Shown in pieces: positions 17,176-24,250 of a stretch of 64,000 nt of DNA. The position numbers were made by a program, and so were the translations under genes. Every line of letters begins with the position of its first letter. Position 1 is the stretch's first letter. The stretch is from Arthrobacter celericrescens (lineage in GTDB: Bacteria; Actinomycetota; Actinomycetes; Actinomycetales; Micrococcaceae). Below the pieces are notes generated by a model. That model was given only the letters and a program-made list of their open reading frames with translations. It was not told where the DNA came from and did no database searches. The stretch lies in the NCBI RefSeq assembly GCF_003614925.1, contig NZ_QYLP01000016.1:1-64000 (forward strand). Direction: 5' to 3'.

Positions 17176-18126
17176 ATGGCAAACATTTTCGGTGCACCCA
17201 AAGCCACGGAGGAGTCCCGGAGCGTCCCCCAAGGCGACACCGTTGGCTCCTACAACTCGTATCTTGATGCCCAGAAGGCAGTGGACTACCTGGCGGACCA
17301 GCAGTTCCCGGTCCAGCTTGTCTCGATCGTGGGAAACGACCTGAAAATGGTGGAACGGGTGACCGGCCGGCTGAGCTACCCCCGGGTGGCCCTGTCCGGT
17401 GCGTTGAGCGGCATGTGGTTCGGCCTGTTCGTGGGCGTCATGCTCTCCTTCTTCTCGCCGACCGGGGGCGCGTTCTCCATCATCACCTCGGTGCTGATGG
17501 GTGCGGCGTTCTTCATGCTGTTCGGGATCGTCACCTACGCCATGCAGCGCGGCAAGCGCGACTTCACCTCCACCAGCCAGGTGGTTGCCAGCAACTATGA
17601 CGTCATCGTGGCCTACGAAGCCGCGCAGGAGGCCCGCCGCCTGCTCCACCAGCTGCCGATGAATCCGGCGCAGGCTGCCGGTGCGCCGCAGCCCTACAGC
17701 CACCACCCCCAGCAGGGTCCGCAGCAGCAGTATCCCCAGCAGCATCAGCCGTACGAGCCGCCCTACCAGCACCCGGGACAGGCGCCCGAGCGCCCCGCCG
17801 CCTGGCACGACCCCTACGGCCAGCGCATCCAGGAGGGCAGCGGCCCCGCAGAGGCGGAGACGCCGTCGGAAGCACAGCCCGCCGAACCTGCTCCTGTCTC
17901 CTCGCACTACCCGGACCTCCCCGACGGCCGCCCGCAGTACGGCATCCGCGTGGACGCCGGCCAGGCGCCCGCAGCAGCCGCACAGCAGGAAGCCGGCCAG
18001 CCGGAAGCCAACCGGCAGGAAGCCAACCGGCAGGAAACCGGCCAGCCGGAAACCGGCCCGGCAGACGCCGGCCATGAGAACGGCAACCGGGCAGCCGAGG
18101 GCGAGGACGCGCGCCGGCAGCAGTAG
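17176..18126 (+). CDS. General-stress-protein-like membrane protein with low-complexity tail
   Basis: The product has 316 residues from ATG 17176. Residues about 20-65 (GSYNSYLDAQKAVDYLADQQFPVQLVSIVG) match the general stress protein 17M-like domain. Two transmembrane helices follow at about 78-100 and 105-128. The C-terminal 140 residues are low complexity: a proline/glutamine/histidine-rich block, then repeats of the type NRQEA and GQPE. The tail is probably disordered and cytoplasmic. The M. tuberculosis counterpart in this locus (Rv1234) is much shorter and, from memory, lacks the tail. CAGAAT lies 6 nt before the ATG and could be the -10 of a leaderless message. Confidence 0.75.
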   Translation: MANIFGAPKATEESRSVPQGDTVGSYNSYLDAQKAVDYLADQQFPVQLVSIVGNDLKMVERVTGRLSYPRVALSGALSGMWFGLFVGVMLSFFSPTGGAFSIITSVLMGAAFFMLFGIVTYAMQRGKRDFTSTSQVVASNYDVIVAYEAAQEARRLLHQLPMNPAQAAGAPQPYSHHPQQGPQQQYPQQHQPYEPPYQHPGQAPERPAAWHDPYGQRIQEGSGPAEAETPSEAQPAEPAPVSSHYPDLPDGRPQYGIRVDAGQAPAAAAQQEAGQPEANRQEANRQETGQPETGPADAGHENGNRAAEGEDARRQQ

Positions 18127-18153
18127 CCGCCGTCGGGCATTCCCACCGCGGGC

Positions 18154-18205
18154 AAGCGAAAGGGGCGGTCACCGGAAAGATTTCCGGTGACCGCCCCTTT
18201 CGCTT
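18154..18205. terminator. Bidirectional terminator, 24-bp perfect stem
   Basis: Arms at 18154-18177 and 18182-18205 are perfectly complementary around a 4-nt loop (AGAT). The hairpin has A-rich and T-rich flanks in its own stem and lies between the convergent stress-protein and aminopeptidase genes. Confidence 0.85.
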
Positions 18206-18213
18206 GGGAAGGA

Positions 18214-19785
18214 CTACTCGGCGTCCTCGTAGATGCCGGCCATCCAGGCTTCGACGTCCTCGGCCTTGCGCGGCAGGGCTGCGCTCAGGTTGACCGGACC
18301 GTCGGCCGTCATGAGGATGTCGTCCTCGATCCGGACGCCGATGCCGCGGTACTCCGCCGGAATGGCGAGGTCCTCGTTCTTGAAGTACAGGCCCGGCTCG
18401 ATGGTGAACACCATGCCTTCGGTGAGGGTGCCGTCCAGGTACAGTTCGCGCTTGGCCTGTGCGCAGTCGTGGACGTCCAGGCCGAGGTGGTGGCTGGTGC
18501 CGTGCGGCATCCAGCGGCGGTGCTGCTGGCCTTCGGTGCTGATGGCTTCCTCCACGGAAACGGGGAGCAGGCCCCATTCGGCCAGGCGCTCGGCCAGGAC
18601 CTTGGTGGCGGCGGCGTGGATGTCGCGGAACTTCGCGCCGGGCTGGGCGGCGGCGAAGCCGGCGTCGGCGGCGTCCAGCACGGCGTCGTAGACCTTGCGC
18701 TGCACGTCCGAGAAGGTGCCGTTGGCCGGGATGGTGCGGGTGATGTCGGCCGTGTAGAGCGACTCAGCCTCCACACCGGCATCCAGCAGCAGCAGTTCGC
18801 CGGCGTGGACCTTGCCGTTGTTGCGGGTCCAGTGCAGCACGGTGGCGTTGTTGCCGGCGGCGGCGATGGTGTCGTAGCCGAGTTCGTTGCCTTCTTCCCG
18901 GGCGCGGGCGAAGAAGGCGCCTTCGACGACGCGCTCGCCACGCTCGTGGGTGAGGGCACGCGGCAGGGCACGGACGACGTCGGCGAAGCCGGCCACCGTG
19001 GCGGCCACGGCGGTCTTCATCTCCCCGATCTCCCACTCGTCCTTGAGCAGGCGCAGCTCGGAGAGGGCTTCGCTGAGGAGCTCGTCCAGCGCGTCCAGCT
19101 CGGCGAGGTCCAGGTTCTCGGGGTCCTTGGCCGTGTTGTAGCGGGCGGTGTCCACGAGGGCGTCGATGTTCTCGTCGACCTTGCGGACCAAGCGGATGGC
19201 GATCCCGCCGATTTCCGGGGCGCCGACGTTCTTGGTGATGGCCACTTCAAGTTCGTCGATGTGCGCGGTGGGCAGGCCGAGGCGTGCTTCGAATTCGGCG
19301 AGGGTGGGGCGGGCGCCGATCCAGAATTCGCCGGAGCGGGCGTCGGCGTAGAACTGTTCGGTGTCGCGGCCGGCCAGCGGACGGAAGTAGAGCGCGGCGC
19401 TGTGGTTGCCGCCGTCGTCGCCGGTACCTTCCTCGACGGGTTCCAGGATGAGCACGGCGTCGGGCTCGTGGTCCAGGCCCAGGCCGGTCAGGTGGGCGAA
19501 AGCTGAGTGGGGGCGGAAGCGGTAGTCGGTGTCGTTCGAGCGGACCTTCAGCGGGCCGGCCGGGATGACGAGGCGGACGCCCGGGAACTTGCCGGAGATG
19601 GCCCGACGGCGGGCGGCGGCATGGTCTGCAACGGCATCGCGCGCTGGGGTCACCTGCGCGGCGGGAGCCCAGTTGCTGGCCATGAAGGCCTTGAAGGCAT
19701 CGGAGGTGGGCCGCTGGGAACGGTTGTTGACGCGTTCTTCCAGGGGCTGGGCTGCTGAATTCTGGGTGGTTTCTGCATCATTCAC
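18214..19785 (-). CDS. pepP: Xaa-Pro aminopeptidase, M24B family
   Basis: The product has 523 residues from GTG 19785; the frame upstream runs through repeat DNA and is not coding. The N-terminal creatinase-like domain ends near residue 240. The metal-binding pita-bread domain follows: LLLDAGVEAESLYTADITRT (two Asp ligands), HGTSHHLGLDVHD (His ligand), TIEPGLYF (Glu) and GIGVRIEDDIL (Glu). It removes N-terminal residues preceding proline in the cytosol using two Mn ions. The GTG has only a close GGGAG and no ATG alternative. It is divergent from the PHP gene. Confidence 0.88.
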   Translation of the reverse strand: MNDAETTQNSAAQPLEERVNNRSQRPTSDAFKAFMASNWAPAAQVTPARDAVADHAAARRRAISGKFPGVRLVIPAGPLKVRSNDTDYRFRPHSAFAHLTGLGLDHEPDAVLILEPVEEGTGDDGGNHSAALYFRPLAGRDTEQFYADARSGEFWIGARPTLAEFEARLGLPTAHIDELEVAITKNVGAPEIGGIAIRLVRKVDENIDALVDTARYNTAKDPENLDLAELDALDELLSEALSELRLLKDEWEIGEMKTAVAATVAGFADVVRALPRALTHERGERVVEGAFFARAREEGNELGYDTIAAAGNNATVLHWTRNNGKVHAGELLLLDAGVEAESLYTADITRTIPANGTFSDVQRKVYDAVLDAADAGFAAAQPGAKFRDIHAAATKVLAERLAEWGLLPVSVEEAISTEGQQHRRWMPHGTSHHLGLDVHDCAQAKRELYLDGTLTEGMVFTIEPGLYFKNEDLAIPAEYRGIGVRIEDDILMTADGPVNLSAALPRKAEDVEAWMAGIYEDAE

Positions 19786-19854
19786 GCTCCCATGTTCCCA
19801 TCTGTTCAGGGCGCGGGCCAACGCGGCGTTCCGGCCGCCGTTCGGGTCCGCCGG

Positions 19855-19981
19855 GGCCCCTCGCAAGGGGCCACGCCGCCGAGGGGCCCGGGCCGAGCGC
19901 AGCGAGGTTTGGGAGGCGGTGGGTGGGCCCACGCCGCCGAGGGACCCGGGCCGAGCGCAGCGAGGTTTGGGAGGCGGTGGG
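19855..19981. repeat. Hairpin plus two tandem 53-bp repeats upstream of the PHP gene
   Basis: The perfect hairpin GGCCCCT-CGCA-AGGGGCC at 19855-19872 is followed by two 53-bp copies at 19871-19923 and 19929-19981, which differ at one base (G or A, sixth base after CCGCC) and are separated by TGGGC. The second copy ends 3 bp before the presumed -10 of the PHP gene, so it supplies the -35 region. The sequence has no coding signal of its own. It may be a copy of a dispersed intergenic repeat. Confidence 0.85.
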
Positions 19982-19984
19982 GAT

Positions 19985-19990
19985 TAGGCT
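19985..19990 (+). promoter_or_regulatory. -10 element of the PHP gene, leaderless candidate
   Basis: TAGGCT is followed by 6 nt and GTG 19997. Confidence 0.45.
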
Positions 19991-19996
19991 GGGAAA

Positions 19997-20845
19997 GTGA
20001 AGATCGACCTGCACGCCCACTCCAACGTTTCTGACGGAACAGAGCCGCCGGGCGAACTGATCCGCTCCGCCGCAGCGGCCGGACTGGACGTGGTGGCCCT
20101 GACCGATCACGACTCCACCGACGGCTGGGCGCAGGCCTCCGTGGCAGCCGTGGAGCACGGCGTGGCGCTGGTGCCCGGCATGGAGATTTCCTGCCGCACG
20201 GCAGAAGGGATCAGCGTGCACCTGCTGAGCTACCTCCACGACCCCGCGCACCCGGGCTTGCTGGAGGAGATCAGCAAATCCAAGGACGCGCGCCTGACCC
20301 GCGCCCAGCGCATGGTTAGCCTGCTGGCGGAGGACTACCCGCTCAGCTGGGACGACGTCATCCACCATGTGGCGCCGGGTGCGACCGTGGGCCGGCCGCA
20401 CATCGCCGACGCGCTGGTGGCGGCGGGCGCCGTCGCCGACCGCACGGAGGCCTTCACCGCCATCCTGAGCTCCCGTTCGCGCTACTTCGTGCAACATTAC
20501 GCGCCGGAGCCGGCGTTCGCCGTCGAACTTGTCCGCGCCGCAGGTGGCGTGCCGGTGTTCGCCCACCCGGTGGCGTCCGCGCGCGGCCGGGTGGTGGGCG
20601 AACGCACCTATCGGGACATGGTCGACGCCGGCCTGCTGGGACTGGAGGTCGAGCACCGGGACAATCCGGAAGAGGGCAGGGTGTTCCTGCGCCGCTTCGC
20701 CGCGGAGAACGGGCTGTTCATGACCGGCTCCTCCGACTACCACGGCAAGGGCAAGGTGAACCTGCTGGGGGAGAACGTCACCAGCCCCGAGGTGCTGGCA
20801 CGGATCGAGGAACTGGGCACGGGCTGCCGCGTCGTCCGGCCCTGA
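19997..20845 (+). CDS. PHP-domain phosphoesterase (3',5'-nucleoside bisphosphatase / RNase AM type)
   Basis: The product has 282 residues. It starts MKIDLHAHSNVSDGTEPPGEL with the HxH metal motif, then LTDHDSTDGW, GMEISC, YLHDP, GRPHIADALV, FAHPVAS and TGSSDYHGKGK, all the metal-binding blocks of PHP phosphoesterases. Related enzymes (E. coli YciV and homologues) hydrolyse pAp-type nucleotides and trim RNA 5' ends. The natural substrate here is not shown by sequence. It is cytosolic and monocistronic. The upstream region carries two tandem repeats (19871-19981). Confidence 0.87.
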   Translation: MKIDLHAHSNVSDGTEPPGELIRSAAAAGLDVVALTDHDSTDGWAQASVAAVEHGVALVPGMEISCRTAEGISVHLLSYLHDPAHPGLLEEISKSKDARLTRAQRMVSLLAEDYPLSWDDVIHHVAPGATVGRPHIADALVAAGAVADRTEAFTAILSSRSRYFVQHYAPEPAFAVELVRAAGGVPVFAHPVASARGRVVGERTYRDMVDAGLLGLEVEHRDNPEEGRVFLRRFAAENGLFMTGSSDYHGKGKVNLLGENVTSPEVLARIEELGTGCRVVRP

Positions 20846-20890
20846 CGAAGGACCAAGCCCCGGCCCCGGTAATGCGGCCCTGACAATGCC

Positions 20891-20918
20891 TTGACTTGGG
20901 GTCGGAGCTGAGTAGTGT
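20891..20918 (+). promoter_or_regulatory. Promoter of the small secreted protein gene
   Basis: TTGACT at 20891-20896, 16 bp, then TAGTGT at 20913-20918. It would give a leader of about 80 nt before ATG 21004. Confidence 0.5.
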
Positions 20919-21003
20919 TTCCCGTGCTGGGGAGCGGCTGGACGCCGCGCCATTCAAGGTCTCATCGCACATAGTCACACCCGCACTTGTCGATGGAGAA
21001 ACC

Positions 21004-21366
21004 ATGTTCAGGAAATCCCTGGCCGCAGCTGTTCTTGCCGTGGCCTTTATGTTTGTCCCCGTGGCGGCCAACGCCTTGGACTGTAACAACGTCAGCCGGC
21101 CGGCGTACACGGGCACCGAATGGGTGTTCATCCCGGATATCAGCAGCAACGTCCACTTCAACGGAAACTGGGCCTTCGTCGAGGCCTGGGGAGCCTGGGT
21201 CTTCCTGCCTCCGGGCACTGTTCCCGGCGTGCCGGGCAGCGGCGGAAACTACCAGAACGGTGAAGGCTTCGCGCTGCTGGTGAACGCGCTCTGTGATTCG
21301 GCCGGTGCCGGTTTTGACAACCGCCAAACCGAGCACGGCATCCAGCTGATGCACGGCTGCGGCTAA
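21004..21366 (+). CDS. Small secreted protein of unknown function
   Basis: The product has 120 residues. A clear Sec signal peptide (MFRKSLAAAVLAVAFMFVPVAANA, cleavage after ANA) leaves a mature protein of about 96 residues starting LDCNN. It has three Cys in the mature part, is rich in aromatic residues and glycine (NWAFVEAWGAWVFLPPG), and ends MHGCG. No known family is recognised. GGAGAA before ATG 21004 is a good ribosome site, and the gene has its own likely promoter. It is probably an exported, disulphide-stabilised protein. It ends 17 bp before the convergent DNA methyltransferase gene. Confidence 0.75.
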   Translation: MFRKSLAAAVLAVAFMFVPVAANALDCNNVSRPAYTGTEWVFIPDISSNVHFNGNWAFVEAWGAWVFLPPGTVPGVPGSGGNYQNGEGFALLVNALCDSAGAGFDNRQTEHGIQLMHGCG

Positions 21367-21383
21367 GCGCACCACGTTCGGGG

Positions 21384-22304
21384 TCAGCCCGCGGATTCCG
21401 CCAAGCCTGCGGATTCGTCCGCGGGCTCTTCCGCGATTGGAAGGAGTTCGACGAACTCGGCCTTGCCGTCGAGCCGCTTGCGCATGATGTCGATCGCGGG
21501 GGCGTTCTGGTCCACGCAGACGAACCTGCGGCCAAGCTTCCCCGCGACCGCGCCCAGCGTGCCGGAGCCCGCGAAGAAGTCCAGGCACCAGTCCCCGGGC
21601 CGGCTTGAGGCCGAGACGATCCTGCGCACCAGCCCCTCGGGCTTCTGCGTCGGATAGCCGGTCTTCTCCCTGCCCGTGGGCGAGACGATGGTGTGCCACC
21701 AGACGTCGGTGGGCAGCTTGCCCTTCTTCCGCTTCGCCTCGGTGACCAGGCCGGGGGCCATGTAGGGCTCCCGGTCCACTTCGTCGTTGTCGAAGTGGTA
21801 CTTCGCCGGGTTCTTCACGTAGACGAGGATGTTGTCGTGCTTCGTGGGCCAGCGGTTCCTCGCCCGCGCGCCGTAGTCGTAGGCCCAGATGATCTCGTTG
21901 AGGAAGCATTCCCGGCCGAAAATCGCGTCGAGCATCACCTTGGCGTAATGCACCTCGCGGTAGTCCAGGTGCAGGTACAGGGTGCCGTCGTCGGACAGCA
22001 GGCGCCAGGCTTCCAGCAAGCGGGGTTCCAGGAAGGACCAGTAGTCGCTGAAGGCGTCGTCGTAGCTGTGCAGGGCGCCCTTGATGGTGTCGTAGGAGCG
22101 GCCCTTGAAACCGAGCCGGTCGCCTTCGCCGTCGGCGTTGCGGACCATCCGGGTCTCCTGGCGGCGCTGCACCCTGCCCGTGTTGAAGGGCGGGTCGACG
22201 TAGATCAGTGTGAAGGCGCCGTCCGGCAGCGTGGGGAGGTATGCGGCGTTGTCCGCATGCACCACCAGGTTGCTGCCGTCCGGCGCCCAAACAGTGTCAG
22301 TCAT
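21384..22304 (-). CDS. Orphan site-specific DNA methyltransferase (beta-class, D12/N4/N6 type)
   Basis: The product has 306 residues. Catalytic motif IV is DPPFNT (from Asp37), and the SAM motif I FAGSGTLGAVA lies near residue 265, so the order is IV then I, the beta class of amino-methyltransferases (N6-adenine or N4-cytosine). Motif PTQKPEGLVRRIV is typical. No restriction endonuclease gene is adjacent, so it is probably a solitary methylase with a regulatory or replication role. Base and recognition site cannot be read from sequence. It lies 8 bp upstream of the DEAD-box gene on the other side of its start region. Confidence 0.85.
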   Translation of the reverse strand: MTDTVWAPDGSNLVVHADNAAYLPTLPDGAFTLIYVDPPFNTGRVQRRQETRMVRNADGEGDRLGFKGRSYDTIKGALHSYDDAFSDYWSFLEPRLLEAWRLLSDDGTLYLHLDYREVHYAKVMLDAIFGRECFLNEIIWAYDYGARARNRWPTKHDNILVYVKNPAKYHFDNDEVDREPYMAPGLVTEAKRKKGKLPTDVWWHTIVSPTGREKTGYPTQKPEGLVRRIVSASSRPGDWCLDFFAGSGTLGAVAGKLGRRFVCVDQNAPAIDIMRKRLDGKAEFVELLPIAEEPADESAGLAESAG

Positions 22305-22312
22305 TGAGGTTT

Positions 22313-23983
22313 TTATGCCTCGGCGTTCTCAGCCGCGGAAGAGACAACCTCGCCGTTGCGGCGGCGGGTGCGGGTACGGCGGGTGCGTGCCGGCTTCTCG
22401 ACGGCGGCCTCGCCGCCTTCGGAGGCAGCTGCGGAACGGGCTGCGCCTTCCGCCGGTGCCGCCTCGCCTTCGCTGCGGCGCCGACGGGTGCGGGTGCGGC
22501 CACCCTCGCCGGCGGACTTGCCCTCGCCCGAGGCGGAGGTGCCGGAACCGCCCTGGCGGCGACCGCCGTCGCGCCGTCCGCCGCGGCCGCCGGAACGGGA
22601 GTTCTTCTTGCCGGTCTCGCCGAGGTCCTCCAGGACTTCGGCGTCGACGCCGGCGAGCACGCGCTTGTCACGCGGCAGGCGGCCCTTGGTGCCCTCCGGG
22701 ATATCCAGGTCCGTGTACAGGTGCGCCGAGGAGGAGTAGGTTTCCACCGGCTCGGGCACGTTCAGGCCCAGGGCCTTGTTGATGAGGGCCCACCGGGGCA
22801 CGTCGTCCCAGTCGACGAAAGTAACGGCGGTGCCCTTGTTGCCGGCACGGCCGGTGCGGCCCACACGGTGCAGGTAGATCTTCTCGTCTTCCACGCACTG
22901 GTAGTTGATGACGTGGGTGACGTCCTCGACGTCGATGCCGCGGGCGGCGACGTCGGTGGCCACGAGCACGTCCACCTTGTTGTTGCGGAAGGCGCGCAGG
23001 GCCTGTTCGCGGGCGCCCTGGCCGAGGTCGCCGTGGATGGCGGCGGCCGCGAAGCCGCGGTCCACGAGCTCTTCGGCCACCTTCGCGGCGGTGCGCTTGG
23101 TCTTGGTGAAGATGACCGTGCGGCCGCGGCCGCGGGCCTGCAGGATGCGGGAGACCACCTCGGTCTTGTCCATGCTGTGCGCGCGGTAGATGAGTTGGCG
23201 GATGTCCCGCTTGGTGAGGCCCTCGTCGTTAGGATCGGCGGCGCGGATGTGGGTGGGCTGCGTCATGTAGCGGCGGGCCATCGCGATGACCGGGCCGGGC
23301 ATGGTGGCGGAGAACAGCAGGGTCTGGCGCACCGCCGGGGTGCCGGCGATCAGGGTCTCGACGTCGGGCAGGAAGCCGAGGTCCAGCATTTCGTCGGCCT
23401 CGTCGAGTACCACGATCCGGACGTTCTTCAGGCTCAGGTGCCGCTGCTTGTAAAGGTCGATCAGGCGGCCCGGGGTGCCGACGACGAGCTCGACGCCCTT
23501 CTGCAGGGCCTCGATCTGTGGTTCGTAGGCACGGCCGCCGTAAATGGTGGCGATGCGGGCGTTGCGCTTGCGCGAGGCGGTCTGGAGGTCGTTGGCCACC
23601 TGCACTGCGAGCTCGCGGGTGGGGACGATCACCAGGGCCTGCGGGGCGCCCGGGACCGGAAGCTTGTCGTAGCCGGGGTCGTCCTGGCCGATCACGCGCT
23701 GCAGGGCAGGAATGCCGAAGCCGAGGGTCTTACCCGTACCGGTCTTGGCCTGGCCGATGATGTCGTGGCCGCCCAGGGCCACCGGGAGGGTCATGGCCTG
23801 GATGGGGAAGGGGTGGGTGATGCCGGCGTCGGCCAGCGATTCCACGATGTCGGCACGGACGTTGAAGTCGGCGAAGGACTTTTCTTCGATCTCGTGGGGC
23901 GTTTCGTCCGAGGTGATGGTTTCCTCGGGCTCGATCGATTCGACGCCGTCACTCAGGACTTCATGGGTGTGCAATTCACTCAC
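22313..23983 (-). CDS. DEAD-box ATP-dependent RNA helicase
   Basis: The product has 556 residues. The motifs run in order: Q-motif (FPIQAMTLPVAL), I (AKTGTGKT), Ia (PTRELAVQV), GG, II (DEADEM), III (SATMP), then IV-VI in the second RecA domain (VATDVAARGIDV, HRVGRTGRAG). The last 115 residues are a basic, disordered RG/RTRR tail with repeated TRTRRR units, as in CsdA/DeaD-type cold-shock and ribosome-assembly helicases. The RNase II-family gene upstream on the same strand suggests a role in RNA decay. GTG 23983 has an AAGGAA ribosome site. Confidence 0.9.
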   Translation of the reverse strand: MSELHTHEVLSDGVESIEPEETITSDETPHEIEEKSFADFNVRADIVESLADAGITHPFPIQAMTLPVALGGHDIIGQAKTGTGKTLGFGIPALQRVIGQDDPGYDKLPVPGAPQALVIVPTRELAVQVANDLQTASRKRNARIATIYGGRAYEPQIEALQKGVELVVGTPGRLIDLYKQRHLSLKNVRIVVLDEADEMLDLGFLPDVETLIAGTPAVRQTLLFSATMPGPVIAMARRYMTQPTHIRAADPNDEGLTKRDIRQLIYRAHSMDKTEVVSRILQARGRGRTVIFTKTKRTAAKVAEELVDRGFAAAAIHGDLGQGAREQALRAFRNNKVDVLVATDVAARGIDVEDVTHVINYQCVEDEKIYLHRVGRTGRAGNKGTAVTFVDWDDVPRWALINKALGLNVPEPVETYSSSAHLYTDLDIPEGTKGRLPRDKRVLAGVDAEVLEDLGETGKKNSRSGGRGGRRDGGRRQGGSGTSASGEGKSAGEGGRTRTRRRRSEGEAAPAEGAARSAAASEGGEAAVEKPARTRRTRTRRRNGEVVSSAAENAEA

Positions 23984-24250
23984 AGGGGAGTTTCCTTATT
24001 CATTTGGGCTGCGCTGCATGCTCAACGGTTCCGGCGGAGCCGTTCCGGAGCACGGACGGGCGCAAGCAGGTCCAGTGGAAGCCGATCGCGGGCTATCTGA
24101 ATACTGGCACTGGTGACCAGCGGGCAAATCTCAAGATCGCGTAGGTGCGGGCTTGTTGAGTCAAAAAGGAAATGAATCAACGACCGGGCATCCATTACTA
24201 CGGGTCAAGTGTAACGGTTCCTCGGGTTTGCCCGCTTGACGACGCCGGGG
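23984..24250 (-). other. Spacer between the RNB ribonuclease and the DEAD-box gene
   Basis: These 267 bp probably hold the helicase promoter and leader. A TTGACC on the minus strand (within 24205-24215) and a second TTGACT near 24160 are -35-like, but neither has a good -10 at the right distance. The inverted pair GGTTCCG/CGGAGCC at 24029-24046 may fold in the leader. I see no gene here. Confidence 0.3.

Noticed and set aside
19855-19981. Possible CRISPR array
   Set aside because: Only two copies are present, with a 5-bp gap and no spacers of the right size, and no cas gene is in the window.
19778-20953. Minus-strand frame over the PHP gene and the repeats
   Set aside because: It is antisense to an intact PHP phosphoesterase; the repeated peptide in it comes only from the tandem DNA repeat.
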